A program made the position numbers and the translations under genes. The notes under the pieces were generated by a model. It had not been told where the DNA came from, did not search any database, and saw nothing but the letters and a program-made list of their open reading frames with translations. A DNA stretch of 64,000 nucleotides from Mucilaginibacter gilvus (GTDB taxonomy: Bacteria > Bacteroidota > Bacteroidia > Sphingobacteriales > Sphingobacteriaceae), in contig NZ_SBIW01000006.1 of the NCBI RefSeq assembly GCF_004054195.1, positions 131,653 to 195,652 of the forward strand, written 5' to 3'. Of the stretch, positions 42,943-52,531 are shown in pieces. How positions within the stretch are numbered: position 1 is the stretch's first letter; every line of letters begins with the position of its first letter.

Positions 42943-45105
42943 TTATTTTGTTTTTGCTATCCGTTTAAATATGGCTGCGCCTAATGGTGGCGCGGTTACC
43001 TGCATCGAGTTTTCTTTGCCGTGCCATGCTTCGGCATCGGTTTTAATAGGGTTGTAGTTGATCATGCCGCTGCCCCAATATTGGTGCTGGTCGGAATTGA
43101 ATACTTCCTGCCACTCGCCTGCTGCGGGTACGCCAATACGGTAGTTTTGGTGCGGAACGGGTGTCATGTTCAACACCACAACCAGGTCGTTAGCGGGATC
43201 GATACCCTTACGGGTGTAAACGATCACCGAATCGGCCATGTTGCTGGCATCTATCCACTCAAAGCCCGTCCAGTCGAAACCTTTTTCGTATAGCGCGGGT
43301 TCAGATTTATATAAGGCATTAATTGCTTTCACAGTTTCTTTAATACCTTGGTGGCTGGTGTGCTCCAGCAAATGCCAGTCTAACGAACGCTCAAAGCTCC
43401 ACTCGCCTACCTGCCCAAACTCGGCCCCCATAAACAGCAATTTTGTGCCGGGATGGGTAAACATAAAGCTGTACAGCAAGCGCAGGTTTGCAAATTTTTG
43501 CCAGTCGTCTCCCGGCATTTTGGTAAGCATGCTGCCTTTACCATAAACCACCTCATCATGCGAGAAAGGCAGCATAAAGTTTTCGGTAAAGGCGTACACC
43601 ATGCTAAACGTGAGCTGATCCTGGTGATATTTGCGATGGATAGGGTCATGTTCAAAATAATCAAGCGTATCGTGCATCCAGCCCATCATCCATTTCATAC
43701 CAAAGCCCAGGCCGCCTGTATAAACCGGGCGACTAACGCCGGCAAAGGAGGTTGATTCCTCGGCAATGGTTTGCACATCCGGGAAGTTGCTGTAAACAGC
43801 CGTATTAAATTCCTTGAGGAATGATACGGCTTCCAAATTTTCGTTGCCGCCAAAAACGTTTGGCTCCCACTCGCCTTCGTTGCGCGAATAATCGAGGTAC
43901 AACATAGACGCCACGGCATCTACACGCAACCCGTCTATATGGTAGCGCTCCAGCCAAAACAAGGCATTGCTTATTAAGAACGCGCGTACCTCGTTACGGC
44001 CATAGTTAAATATGTACGATTTCCAATCCGGGTGAAAGCCCTTGCGAAGGTCCTCGTGCTCGTAAAGGTGTGTTCCGTCGAAATTATATAATCCGTGCGC
44101 ATCGCCGGGGAAGTGCGATGGTACCCAATCCAGTATCACCCCAATACCATTGGCGTGGAATTGCTCCACCAGGTACATAAGGTCCTGCGGGGTACCGTAA
44201 CGGCACGATGCAGCAAAGAAGCCGGTGATCTGGTAACCCCAGCTTGGGTAATACGGGTGCTCCATTATCGGCATAAACTCTACGTGCGTAAAGCCCATTT
44301 CCTTAACATAAGGCACCAATTTTTCTGCCAGCTGGCGGTAGGACAGGAACTCATCCGGGCTCTCAGGGCTGCGTGCCCAGGAGCCGATATGCATCTCATA
44401 AACCGAGTAAGGCTTATCTAACGCGGTATATTGGTAGCGGCTGGCCATCCAGTCCTGATCTTTCCATTCGTAAAAAGTATCGGCAACAATAGATGCTGTA
44501 TGAGGCGGCAATTCCCAGCGCAGTGCGAAAGGGTCGCTTTTTTCCAGTTCGGCACCATTGTGCGATTTGATGAAGTATTTATAAGTTTCGCCAACGCCCA
44601 CGTTTGGCACCCAGCCCTCCCAGATGCCCGATGCATCCCAACGGTAGTTCAAGGCATGCGAGCCTTTGTTCCAACCGTTAAAATTACCTATTACGGCAAC
44701 GTACTGCGCGTTTGGCGCCCAAACGGCAAAGTAAGTACCCACCACGCCTTTGTACTCCAGCACGTGCGAGCCAAATTTTTCGTAAAGTTTAAAGTGTTTA
44801 CCGCCTTTAAACAGGTCGATATCAAAATCGGTAAAACGGCTATAAGGTTCAACGGCTTTAATTTCGGTATTGGTTGTAGCATTTATAATGGTTTCCATTT
44901 TGGTTTTGGAAGCCAGTTTTTTTGCAGGCTTTGCAGCCGTTTCATTTTCTTTTTTTGCTGATGCTTTTGGCTTTTTGGCTACGGGCGCTTCAGCTTCCGG
45001 GGATGATTGGGCAGCTTCGGTTTTCTTCGCTGCTTTTGGTTTAGCGGCTTTTATAGGTTTCGATTCGGATGATTCGGCCCCGGTAATTGTTGTTTTCTTT
45101 GCCAT
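42943..45105 (-). CDS. glgB: 1,4-alpha-glucan branching enzyme with Lys/Ala-rich N-terminal extension
   Basis: 720 residues. CBM48 (FAVWAPNAQYVAVIGNFNGW) and GH13 barrel: VILDWVPSHFPGDAHGL, GLRVDAVASMLYLDYSRN (nucleophile), TIAEES (acid/base) and FSHDEVVYGKGSM. It forms alpha-1,6 branches in glycogen. The first 69 residues are Lys, Ala, Ser and Glu only in bulk (KAAKPKAAKK, KKPKASAKKE), like a histone H1 tail. A normal GlgB would start at Met70. A start at Met70 would lose the tail, but the frame is open and codon use is even, so I keep 45105. Confidence 0.94.
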   Translation of the reverse strand: MAKKTTITGAESSESKPIKAAKPKAAKKTEAAQSSPEAEAPVAKKPKASAKKENETAAKPAKKLASKTKMETIINATTNTEIKAVEPYSRFTDFDIDLFKGGKHFKLYEKFGSHVLEYKGVVGTYFAVWAPNAQYVAVIGNFNGWNKGSHALNYRWDASGIWEGWVPNVGVGETYKYFIKSHNGAELEKSDPFALRWELPPHTASIVADTFYEWKDQDWMASRYQYTALDKPYSVYEMHIGSWARSPESPDEFLSYRQLAEKLVPYVKEMGFTHVEFMPIMEHPYYPSWGYQITGFFAASCRYGTPQDLMYLVEQFHANGIGVILDWVPSHFPGDAHGLYNFDGTHLYEHEDLRKGFHPDWKSYIFNYGRNEVRAFLISNALFWLERYHIDGLRVDAVASMLYLDYSRNEGEWEPNVFGGNENLEAVSFLKEFNTAVYSNFPDVQTIAEESTSFAGVSRPVYTGGLGFGMKWMMGWMHDTLDYFEHDPIHRKYHQDQLTFSMVYAFTENFMLPFSHDEVVYGKGSMLTKMPGDDWQKFANLRLLYSFMFTHPGTKLLFMGAEFGQVGEWSFERSLDWHLLEHTSHQGIKETVKAINALYKSEPALYEKGFDWTGFEWIDASNMADSVIVYTRKGIDPANDLVVVLNMTPVPHQNYRIGVPAAGEWQEVFNSDQHQYWGSGMINYNPIKTDAEAWHGKENSMQVTAPPLGAAIFKRIAKTK

Positions 45106-45224
45106 AGTCAGGTAGCGCCCTTAAGCACTTAGGTTAGTTGGTTGCAGGAATAATTCCTGTTGTTCAAATATATAATTATTGAACATACATTAGCAGGAGT
45201 TGTTTATTTAAAACAAAAAAGACG

Positions 45225-45275
45225 GCTCATTTTAACCGCAGAGGGCACCGAGTGGCCGCAGAGAAGCGCGGAGGC
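45225..45275. repeat. CCGCAGAG word repeat
   Basis: AACCGCAGAGGGCACCGAG followed by GCCGCAGAGAAGCGCGGAGG: two related units of a common intergenic word repeat, upstream of glgB. Confidence 0.45.
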
Positions 45276-45289
45276 CTTATTGCTGATGG

Positions 45290-45649
45290 CTATTTACTGA
45301 CTGCACCTTTGTTTTTTAGGTAACCACCCAAAACAGATACCGGGGCAAAAATAAACATGGCGAACAATTGCGTCCAGTGGCTACCGCCGGATACCGCCAT
45401 GGAGATACCCGCAAAGGCGAATATCATACATGCCAGTATAAAATTCAAACCAAGCGTATTTTGCTTCGCGATGAGTTGCACAACCGCCCCTGCCAGGATG
45501 GAAAAGCACACGCCGTAGGCTATTGTTATCAACTTAAAATTAAACGGTGCATCCTGATGCGGATGATGATGCGTTAAATTGAATAACAAAACCGAGCTTA
45601 CGGCAAATACCAGGTATCCGACAATAACAGCTAAAATTTTCCTGAACAT
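45290..45649 (-). CDS. Small integral membrane protein, unknown function
   Basis: 119 residues from ATG 45649 (the longer frame begins at a TTG). About four TM segments; a His-rich loop HHHPHQD follows the first. No family recognised. Confidence 0.65.
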   Translation of the reverse strand: MFRKILAVIVGYLVFAVSSVLLFNLTHHHPHQDAPFNFKLITIAYGVCFSILAGAVVQLIAKQNTLGLNFILACMIFAFAGISMAVSGGSHWTQLFAMFIFAPVSVLGGYLKNKGAVSK

Positions 45650-45756
45650 TTGTTTTTTCTTCAAATATGGAAGATATTTTGATATGGCGTTTATTGAAAG
45701 TTGCTAAATACAGGGAGAATATTTTACAGCTCATTTCTAAGCGTATGACTTGCGAT

Positions 45757-46263
45757 TTAATTCTTCAATACTGGGCGATCATTCAAAAAATCTGAATCTT
45801 TATTAAAAAAGAGGCGCTGTTCATATTTTCTGCCGTCGTCATCCATAAATTCTAATCTAAAAAATCCATTTGAGATATCCTCATCTTTTGGATACGTTGA
45901 TGTCCAAACTGTATCACCCACCTTATAAAATGGTTCATATTTATGACTTTGATAAATTAAGTTACCCTTATCATCCATGTGGGCATCAAAGTTTATTGAA
46001 GTTGTAACATTGAAAGCTATGTTTTTTTCGCAAATAATTGTGATCGAACATGTTTTTTCGTTACAATCCCGATACATCAAAAATTCGGGGCGTATTTCGC
46101 GGGCTGCTTTGTTAAGTTCAAAAGTTATTAATTCGAGCTGTTTTCGATTTAAGTCAATGGTTTCCTTAAGAGTAACTACTAAAATTCTAAGAGTAGCAAT
46201 GCTAACTGCTAACGATGCAACATAAACGGCAGTTGTAATTATATCAGTTATTACCATTGACAT
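45757..46263 (-). CDS. Membrane-anchored partner of the DUF4145 protein, unknown function
   Basis: 168 residues. One TM segment at about 5-30 (DIITTAVYVASLAVSIATLRILVV), a short helical linker (ETIDLNRKQLELITFELNKAAREIRPEFL), and a soluble beta-rich domain. It starts 4 bp after the upstream DUF4145 gene. The AT content is higher than in flanking metabolic genes. It resembles the membrane components of small accessory systems but has no recognised family. Confidence 0.65.
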   Translation of the reverse strand: MSMVITDIITTAVYVASLAVSIATLRILVVTLKETIDLNRKQLELITFELNKAAREIRPEFLMYRDCNEKTCSITIICEKNIAFNVTTSINFDAHMDDKGNLIYQSHKYEPFYKVGDTVWTSTYPKDEDISNGFFRLEFMDDDGRKYEQRLFFNKDSDFLNDRPVLKN

Positions 46264-46267
46264 GCAT

Positions 46268-46906
46268 TTATATTGTTGGCTTTTTAAGTCCTCTCAATTT
46301 AGATAGTAACGACTGATATTGATAAACAGATTTCAAAATTTCTTTCGCAAACTCAATGGATATTTCAATCTCCTCGTTACCAATTTCTTCAAAATCTTTC
46401 GCAACAATGTGCGCAGCATCATTTCCGAGAAGTTTTAGTTCGTACATTGCCTCCAAAAGCTCTGTGGGAACAGTAATAAGTTTTTTTAAACTTTCGAGCT
46501 TTTGATGCAAGTTCGCACCCGTTGCGCGCTTATCCTCACAAATTGCTTCCAGAGTTTTTCGAATCATCATCCCAGCTGCAATGAAACATTCATTTGAATG
46601 ACATGTCACTGCTTCTGTAAAAATTTGTAGAATATTTACTGGAATATTATCTTTACTAAAGTCTATTCGTTGTTGTGGGTAACTCATTACTATTTCAGAG
46701 GTGTCCTTGCAAATAAAAAATACCAGACCAGAACAATCTCTATTGGGGCACCGTCTCATACCATAGAATCTTGAGTTGGTATTAAGCTTTAAGTCCTGCG
46801 TTCCAAGAGTATTAAACGTGCCATTGTTTCCGCAATGCGGACATTTCAATACTATATGAGGAGTGTATTGCTGACTTACTACAGATGATAATATATTTAG
46901 GTACAT
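46268..46906 (-). CDS. DUF4145-domain protein with N-terminal zinc ribbon
   Basis: 212 residues. Residues 20-70 hold a zinc-ribbon-like pattern (KCPHCGNN ... RRCPNRDCSG). The C-terminal half is DUF4145-like: HSNECFIAAGMMIRKTLEAICEDKRATGANLHQKLESL and LKLLGNDAAHIVAKDFEEIGNEEIEISIEFAKEIL. DUF4145 is common in accessory regions and is found fused to restriction and other defence proteins. It is the first gene of a two-gene AT-rich unit in a glycan-metabolism region. Confidence 0.75.
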   Translation of the reverse strand: MYLNILSSVVSQQYTPHIVLKCPHCGNNGTFNTLGTQDLKLNTNSRFYGMRRCPNRDCSGLVFFICKDTSEIVMSYPQQRIDFSKDNIPVNILQIFTEAVTCHSNECFIAAGMMIRKTLEAICEDKRATGANLHQKLESLKKLITVPTELLEAMYELKLLGNDAAHIVAKDFEEIGNEEIEISIEFAKEILKSVYQYQSLLSKLRGLKKPTI

Positions 46907-47065
46907 ATCCTTAAATTGTAGGCGTCAATATAAACAAAACTTTAACAGTAAATCGCTTGGTCATATAACAGGAAACTTCCATGATTACTAAGTTAAAAAC
47001 TGGGATTCTTTGCAGAAAACAATAAGACAGAATAGAGCCTAAATAAGCGCATTTTTTTAAATACC

Positions 47066-47099
47066 GAGAGCGCTAAAAAAATTTCATCTCAGCGCCCTC
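47066..47099 (-). terminator. Possible terminator of the GH31 gene
   Basis: GAGAGCGCT/AGCGCCCTC stem with a long loop, 50 bp past the GH31 stop; weak T run. Confidence 0.35.
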
Positions 47100-47147
47100 G
47101 ATGTATTCTAAGCTAACTATGTGGTTAGACCATTACTAAAACAACCC

Positions 47148-49631
47148 CTATTTCAATATCTCTATCTGTTTAAAGTTTTTGCTAAACTTAAACTCGTAGG
47201 TTTTATCGGGGTTTACCGATACTTCTTTGATCTCCTTGCCATCGGCTATAATTTTTGATGGCTTAAACGGCAGGCCGTTTATTTTGATGTGGTAACCTTC
47301 GTAGCGCGGGGTGTACAAACCTTCCATGCTTTGTTTGATACTCATGGTTTTGGCAGTACCGTTTACGATGAATTTTTTCTCTAAATAAATATCCTGCTCG
47401 TAGGCAAATGTTTCGCCGTAATCTTCAAACAGGAACGAGTTCACCTCGTAATCGCTGTAGTAGATATTCAGTTTTACCTCTTCTATTGGTTTCTCGCTGG
47501 TGTACTGCATCACCGGGTATTCGGGTATAACCGACCCTGCTTTTACAAAAATCGGCATGGTATCCAACGGTGTAGCTACATGTACTTCCTGCCCGCCTTC
47601 TACCATTTCCAGACTCCAGAAATGGTACCATTTGCCTTTTGGCAAATAAACCATTCGGCTGGTTTTGCCGGGCTCTAATACAGGGCAGATCAATATCTTA
47701 TCGCCGTAGGTGAACTCATCCTGCCTGAAGTGATTGGCAACGGTTTCCTGCTCGTGCATTACAATAGGCCTCAATATAGGGAAACCGTAACGGTGATGCT
47801 CCCAAAATGCCGAGTATAAGTAAGGCAACAACCTGTATCTTAACTCAATAAACTTACGGTTGATGGTAGTGAACGGTTCCCCAAAGCTCCACGGTTCGCG
47901 TTCTTTGGTATCGCCGGCAGAGTGGGCGCGCATAAATGGCGAGAAGGTCCCCATCTGGATCCAGCGGGTGAACAGCTCACCATCGGGCTCGCCGCTAAAA
48001 CCGCCAATATCTGTTCCGCAGAACGAGATGCCCGATACCGATAGTCGCTGCAGTTGCACATTACCAATTTTAAGGTGCTCCCATGAGGCCACGTTATCGC
48101 CCGTCCAAACGGAAGAGTAGCGTTGTACGCCTGCATAACCGGCGCGGGTAATGGTGAACGGGCGCTTGTTCTTCATCTGCTTGCGCAGGCCTTCATACGT
48201 GGCGCGTACCATTTGCATACCGTATACATTGTGTGCCTTGCGGTGGCTTCCGCGGAAACCATCGTATTGGTGGCGCACATCATCCGGGAATGTGCCCGAA
48301 CCAAATACGGCAGGCTCGTTCATATCATTCCACACACCTGCTACGCCAAGGTCAACCAATTCATCAAACAAACCACCCCACCAGGTGCGTACCTCAGGGT
48401 TTGTAAAATCTGGAAACTGGCAGCGGCCCGGCCATACGTGGCCTTCCATAAAGTAATCATCGCTGCGGCGGCAGAAATAGCGTTTCTCCTTACCTTCTTT
48501 AAACACAGAGTAATTATCGTCCACACGAATCCCCGGATCGATAATAACAACCGTTTTAAAGCCGTTGGCGGCAAGGTCCTCAATCATCTTCCGCGGGTTA
48601 GGGAAGTATTTTGGGTTCCAGGTAAAACAGCGGTAGCCATCCATATAATCGATATCCAAATAGATACCGTCGCAAGGAATTTTATTCTGGCGGAAACCGT
48701 TGGCAATTACGCGGACTTTATTTTCCGGGTAGTAGCTCCAGCGGCATTGGTGGTAGCCCAGCGCCCAAAGCGGCGGCATGGGGTGTGTACCGGTTAATAT
48801 GTGGTAATTCTTTACCACATCCATCATATGCGGGCCGTGGATGTAATAGTATTGCAGTTCGCCCCCATCGGCCCAAAAACTTGTTTTGGTTTGATCCTCA
48901 CCACCAAAATCGAAGTGCGCCTTAAAGGTATTATCAAAGAAGATACCGTGGGCGATGCCTTCGTTTACGCTGATATAGAATGGGATAGAGCGGTACAGCG
49001 GATCCTGGTTCCAACCGTACGAGTAGGCATCGGTATTCCAGTTTTTGAGGCGCTTACCTCGGAGGTTAAATTCGGTAGCCTTATCGCCAAGCCCAAAAAA
49101 ACTTTCTTCGGGGGCACAGGTTTTTGTACAAAATACGTAGTAACCGCCAAACTTCACGTTCTCTTCCCAATGCATCGGCGTAGCATCAGAACTTGTGATA
49201 ACGCCGTTATTATCAGAAAAAGAGATAAAGAAATCCTGTTTACGGATATGGCAATTAACGGCCTCGGTAGATACCTTAAACTCCAGGTCGGTCTCGCTCA
49301 GGTTAAACGCCACCGCTTTGGTTGGCAGTTCGGACACGGCGTAGCTAAATTCATCCAGAAAAACGCTGTGAGGGGCAAGGCGGATCCTGATGATCTCTTT
49401 AGTAACAATAGTAACTTCTACGCTTGCATCGCCATCTGTAAAAAAGAATTTATTTCCTTTTTGTTCGGCGTGATTGGGTACTCCGAGGTATTTTTTTACG
49501 ATGGGTTTTATGCCATCCGCGGGGTTATTTAAGTGGTGGAACTCCTCATCATCCACGATCATGTTTTCCTCAGCTACGAGTAATCTGGCCGTTAGTAGTT
49601 CGGGGTTCGGGTCAGGTACGTTTTCTTTCAT
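47148..49631 (-). CDS. Alpha-glucosidase, GH31
   Basis: 827 residues, no clear signal peptide. N-terminal beta-sandwich (FFGLGDKATEFNLRGKRLKNWNTDAYSY), then the GH31 barrel with DGIYLDIDYMDGY and nucleophile Asp436 in GVWNDMNEP. HSAGDTKEREPW carries the likely acid/base. Proximal and distal C-terminal beta domains follow (MPIFVKAGSVIPEYPV). It releases glucose from alpha-glucans or oligosaccharides and would act with the GH13 and GH65 enzymes nearby. Confidence 0.93.
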   Translation of the reverse strand: MKENVPDPNPELLTARLLVAEENMIVDDEEFHHLNNPADGIKPIVKKYLGVPNHAEQKGNKFFFTDGDASVEVTIVTKEIIRIRLAPHSVFLDEFSYAVSELPTKAVAFNLSETDLEFKVSTEAVNCHIRKQDFFISFSDNNGVITSSDATPMHWEENVKFGGYYVFCTKTCAPEESFFGLGDKATEFNLRGKRLKNWNTDAYSYGWNQDPLYRSIPFYISVNEGIAHGIFFDNTFKAHFDFGGEDQTKTSFWADGGELQYYYIHGPHMMDVVKNYHILTGTHPMPPLWALGYHQCRWSYYPENKVRVIANGFRQNKIPCDGIYLDIDYMDGYRCFTWNPKYFPNPRKMIEDLAANGFKTVVIIDPGIRVDDNYSVFKEGKEKRYFCRRSDDYFMEGHVWPGRCQFPDFTNPEVRTWWGGLFDELVDLGVAGVWNDMNEPAVFGSGTFPDDVRHQYDGFRGSHRKAHNVYGMQMVRATYEGLRKQMKNKRPFTITRAGYAGVQRYSSVWTGDNVASWEHLKIGNVQLQRLSVSGISFCGTDIGGFSGEPDGELFTRWIQMGTFSPFMRAHSAGDTKEREPWSFGEPFTTINRKFIELRYRLLPYLYSAFWEHHRYGFPILRPIVMHEQETVANHFRQDEFTYGDKILICPVLEPGKTSRMVYLPKGKWYHFWSLEMVEGGQEVHVATPLDTMPIFVKAGSVIPEYPVMQYTSEKPIEEVKLNIYYSDYEVNSFLFEDYGETFAYEQDIYLEKKFIVNGTAKTMSIKQSMEGLYTPRYEGYHIKINGLPFKPSKIIADGKEIKEVSVNPDKTYEFKFSKNFKQIEILK

Positions 49632-49824
49632 AAAACTTTAATATTCTTGGACTTTGTTAAATTATTAATAAACAAAGGTTAAAAATCACATCAGCTAATC
49701 TTCTTATCAGCTAATAAACGATTTATTACTGAATATTCAAGCCATAATTAAGCCAAATTTGCAATAAGGCGTATTATCGGCACATTTTTATAAATTTGTA
49801 AATACCGCCCTTTAACTATTCACG

Positions 49825-50544
49825 ATGAACAACTATTTTATCACCCAGCCACCTTTTAGCGTAAACAAAAAGAAAAATTCGCCACTAATAAACTTTGTAA
49901 ACAAAGGGTTACGCTTCTTAAAAACCGGCTACAATGTTCAGCAGCTTGATACCAGCGTGGATATGAACACCGTAGAGCAGCGAATTAATTTTTACCACCT
50001 GCTGGATAGTGTAATTGTGAATAATGTGGCAGGTGATATTGCCGAAATGGGCACCTTTATGGGGCAATGCGCCCTGCTTTTTCAAAAAACCCTCACGTTG
50101 CGTCAATCTGATAAAAAGCAGCATGTTTACGATACCTTCGATGTATCGTTTAAATTTAAGGGTGATGTACTGGAGAAGTTAAAGGACCAGTTTAAGCAGG
50201 CAAAACTGCCTCTCCCCGTGATCCACAAGGGCAATTTTTTTGACACCCTACCCACGGAACTTCCTGACGCGCTTTGTTTTATACATATTGATTGTGGCTT
50301 TGGGGGTGACAAGTTTGAGCACAAAAAAGTAATGATGCATTGCCTGAAAAGCATTTACCCCAGGATGAGCAAAGGCGCTATCTGCATTTTGATGGATTAT
50401 AACGACCCGGCAGAAAACGGCGTTGCACACGATATCGCACCCGGCGTTAAACTGGCCTGCGACGAGTTCCTATCCGATAAACCGGAAAAAATAATTGCCC
50501 TATACGGCAATCAATACCTGCACGCTTACTTTCGCAAAGTGTAA
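49825..50544 (+). CDS. TylF/MycF-type class I methyltransferase
   Basis: 239 residues. It has VNNVAGDIAEMGTFMGQCALLF (motif I region with E-x-G), HVYDTFDVSF, and the metal/SAM-binding FIHIDCGFGG...KSIYPRMSKGAICILMDYNDP pattern of TylF/MycF/NovP-type O-methyltransferases, usually acting on sugars or small molecules. Single plus-strand gene between two glycosidases; its substrate cannot be read from context. Confidence 0.75.
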   Translation: MNNYFITQPPFSVNKKKNSPLINFVNKGLRFLKTGYNVQQLDTSVDMNTVEQRINFYHLLDSVIVNNVAGDIAEMGTFMGQCALLFQKTLTLRQSDKKQHVYDTFDVSFKFKGDVLEKLKDQFKQAKLPLPVIHKGNFFDTLPTELPDALCFIHIDCGFGGDKFEHKKVMMHCLKSIYPRMSKGAICILMDYNDPAENGVAHDIAPGVKLACDEFLSDKPEKIIALYGNQYLHAYFRKV

Positions 50545-52266
50545 CTAAAATGCCAGCAGCAAGCCGCCTACGGGCTTTAAGTCAACATCTACCCCCTGCA
50601 TAATATCGGGTGTTGAAAACACGGCACCCGTTAACAGATCCGTAAAATTGGCGTTTGCGTTCAAATTGAATTGGTTTAGCAACTCTGCTGGGATATTCAC
50701 GCGGATATTTCTTTCGGCACGATTAAAATTCGCAACCACCAAAACCCGCTGTGTATCCGTATATCGCAGGTATAAGTACAGCCGGGTATCAAAGCCGGGC
50801 TGTTGCTCATTGGCAATCATCAACTCATAAAACTCACCGGTACGCAGCGCTTCGTTATTTTTTACCGTGTTAAGCAAATCGCTGTAAAACTTGCGCAGTT
50901 GCAGTTGTTGTGGCGACAATCCTCCCCCATCAAACGCCCCATTATTTACCCACTTTTGATGCCCCGGAACGCCCCAGTAATCAAATATGGTGGTGCGCCC
51001 GTCGTCGCCGCTAAAGCCTTGTTCGCCTTCTGCCGGTTCGCCTACCTCCTGCCCGCTATATATCATCACCGGGCCGGTAGCCAGCGTAGCGCTTACGATC
51101 ATTCCCGGCACCGCGTACCAGGCATCGCCCGCAAAAAAACAACTGGCAATGCGCTGCTCATCGTGGTTTTCCATAAAGCGGATCATGTGCGCGTCGATAC
51201 CCTTGCAATGGTTGTTCCATACGGCGTTTATGTCCCATGTGGATGCCCATTCGTCGTTACAGGTAAGCTTGCGGATGGCGTCGTAAAGCCCAACCTTATC
51301 GTACAGGTAATCGAACCCGCCCGTTTGAATGTAGTTGTAGTATTGATTTTTATCGTATGCCTCGCCAATAAAAATGAGTTCGGGGTGTGAAACTTTCAGC
51401 TTGGGGATGATCCAGGCCCAAAATTCTACGGGCACCATCTCTATCATATCACAACGGAAACCATCCACGCCCATTTCGGCCCAGTAGGTTAGGATGTGGT
51501 GCATTTTGTACCACAGCGGTGGCACGTGCCCAAAATAGGTTTTGTGCCCATCGAGGTAGTAAACCCCGTAGTTGAGCTTGATGGTTTCGAACCAGTCGTT
51601 TATGGAGGGGGCGGGATTAAAAACATCGTTGCCGGTTGCCTTAGCCGGATACTCCTCAAAATGCCCGTCTTTTAGTGGCGATACAAATCCATCGCCGCCG
51701 GGATTATAGCCCGACGGCACCTTAAAATGCTCGCCGGGGATGTAGTAAAAATCATTTTCGGACGTAAAATCTTTGGAAGTATCGTCGTCCTCCCCAAAAT
51801 CACGCACGGCTTTGGGCCGCATGTCTGATGCGTAGGTGCGTGCCACGTGGTTGGGCACAAAATCGATAATTACCTTTAGTCCGTTGAGGTGCGTGCGGGT
51901 AACCAGGTCCTGGAACTCGTTGATGCGGTTGTTCACATCCACGGCCAGGTCGGGCGCAACGTCATAATAATCCTTAATAGCATAGGGCGATCCGGCGCGG
52001 CCCTTCACCACATCGGGGTCGTCGGTTTTAATGCCGTAGGCGGCGTGATCCGTCATCGTGGCGTGCTCTATCACACCAGTGTACCAAACGTGACTAAAAC
52101 CCATTTTACCGATCTCGCTAAGCGCCTTATCCGTAATATCGTTGAACTTACCGCAGCCATTTTCTTCTATGGATCCATAAACCTTATTGGTGGTTTTGGT
52201 ATTGCCGAACAAACGCGGAAGCATCTGGTAGATTATTAATTTATGATCGGGGGTGGATGATTCCAT
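50545..52266 (-). CDS. Alpha-amylase family protein, GH13
   Basis: 573 residues. GH13 regions I-IV: DFVPNH (135-140), GFRCDMIEM with nucleophile Asp273, FIGEAYD with Glu302, FMENHDEQ with Asp369. No signal peptide, so it is probably cytoplasmic. The C-terminal beta domain (VLVVANFNRAERNIRVNIP) is typical. Next to GH65; both fit intracellular maltodextrin breakdown. Confidence 0.93.
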   Translation of the reverse strand: MESSTPDHKLIIYQMLPRLFGNTKTTNKVYGSIEENGCGKFNDITDKALSEIGKMGFSHVWYTGVIEHATMTDHAAYGIKTDDPDVVKGRAGSPYAIKDYYDVAPDLAVDVNNRINEFQDLVTRTHLNGLKVIIDFVPNHVARTYASDMRPKAVRDFGEDDDTSKDFTSENDFYYIPGEHFKVPSGYNPGGDGFVSPLKDGHFEEYPAKATGNDVFNPAPSINDWFETIKLNYGVYYLDGHKTYFGHVPPLWYKMHHILTYWAEMGVDGFRCDMIEMVPVEFWAWIIPKLKVSHPELIFIGEAYDKNQYYNYIQTGGFDYLYDKVGLYDAIRKLTCNDEWASTWDINAVWNNHCKGIDAHMIRFMENHDEQRIASCFFAGDAWYAVPGMIVSATLATGPVMIYSGQEVGEPAEGEQGFSGDDGRTTIFDYWGVPGHQKWVNNGAFDGGGLSPQQLQLRKFYSDLLNTVKNNEALRTGEFYELMIANEQQPGFDTRLYLYLRYTDTQRVLVVANFNRAERNIRVNIPAELLNQFNLNANANFTDLLTGAVFSTPDIMQGVDVDLKPVGGLLLAF

Positions 52267-52321
52267 TAATGATTGATGATCTATACTGGTAAATTCTATT
52301 TATATATTAGCTTAGCCTTAA

Positions 52322-52531
52322 ATGAAAAAACACGCGCTCCTTATTATTAGCCTATTTTTGATCCTTTCAGGCATTGCTATGTTCTTTTTTGGAGGGTCAA
52401 TGTTTAGCTACCAAGGCCCCCCATTGAGCGATTTCGTAAGTGGAGCAGCGAAATATTCGTTCCTATTCTGCGCACCAACATTCCTTTTAGGGCTGGCTTT
52501 ATTGATATTCTATATCCGAATGAGGGACTAA
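52322..52531 (+). CDS. Small two-span membrane protein
   Basis: 69 residues with TM segments at about 5-25 and 45-65 and a basic end. Its stop overlaps the stop of the convergent GH65 gene by four bases. Sits alone between two glycosidase genes. No family recognised. Confidence 0.6.
   Translation: MKKHALLIISLFLILSGIAMFFFGGSMFSYQGPPLSDFVSGAAKYSFLFCAPTFLLGLALLIFYIRMRD

Noticed and set aside
48123..48797. Long (224-codon) frame antisense to the GH31 gene
   Set aside because: It is a shadow of a well-supported GH31 gene; similar long antisense frames occur opposite glgB, GH13 and GH65.
49905..49940. GGGTTACG considered as another ECF promoter
   Set aside because: Inside the methyltransferase coding region and no TATTAA at the required spacing.
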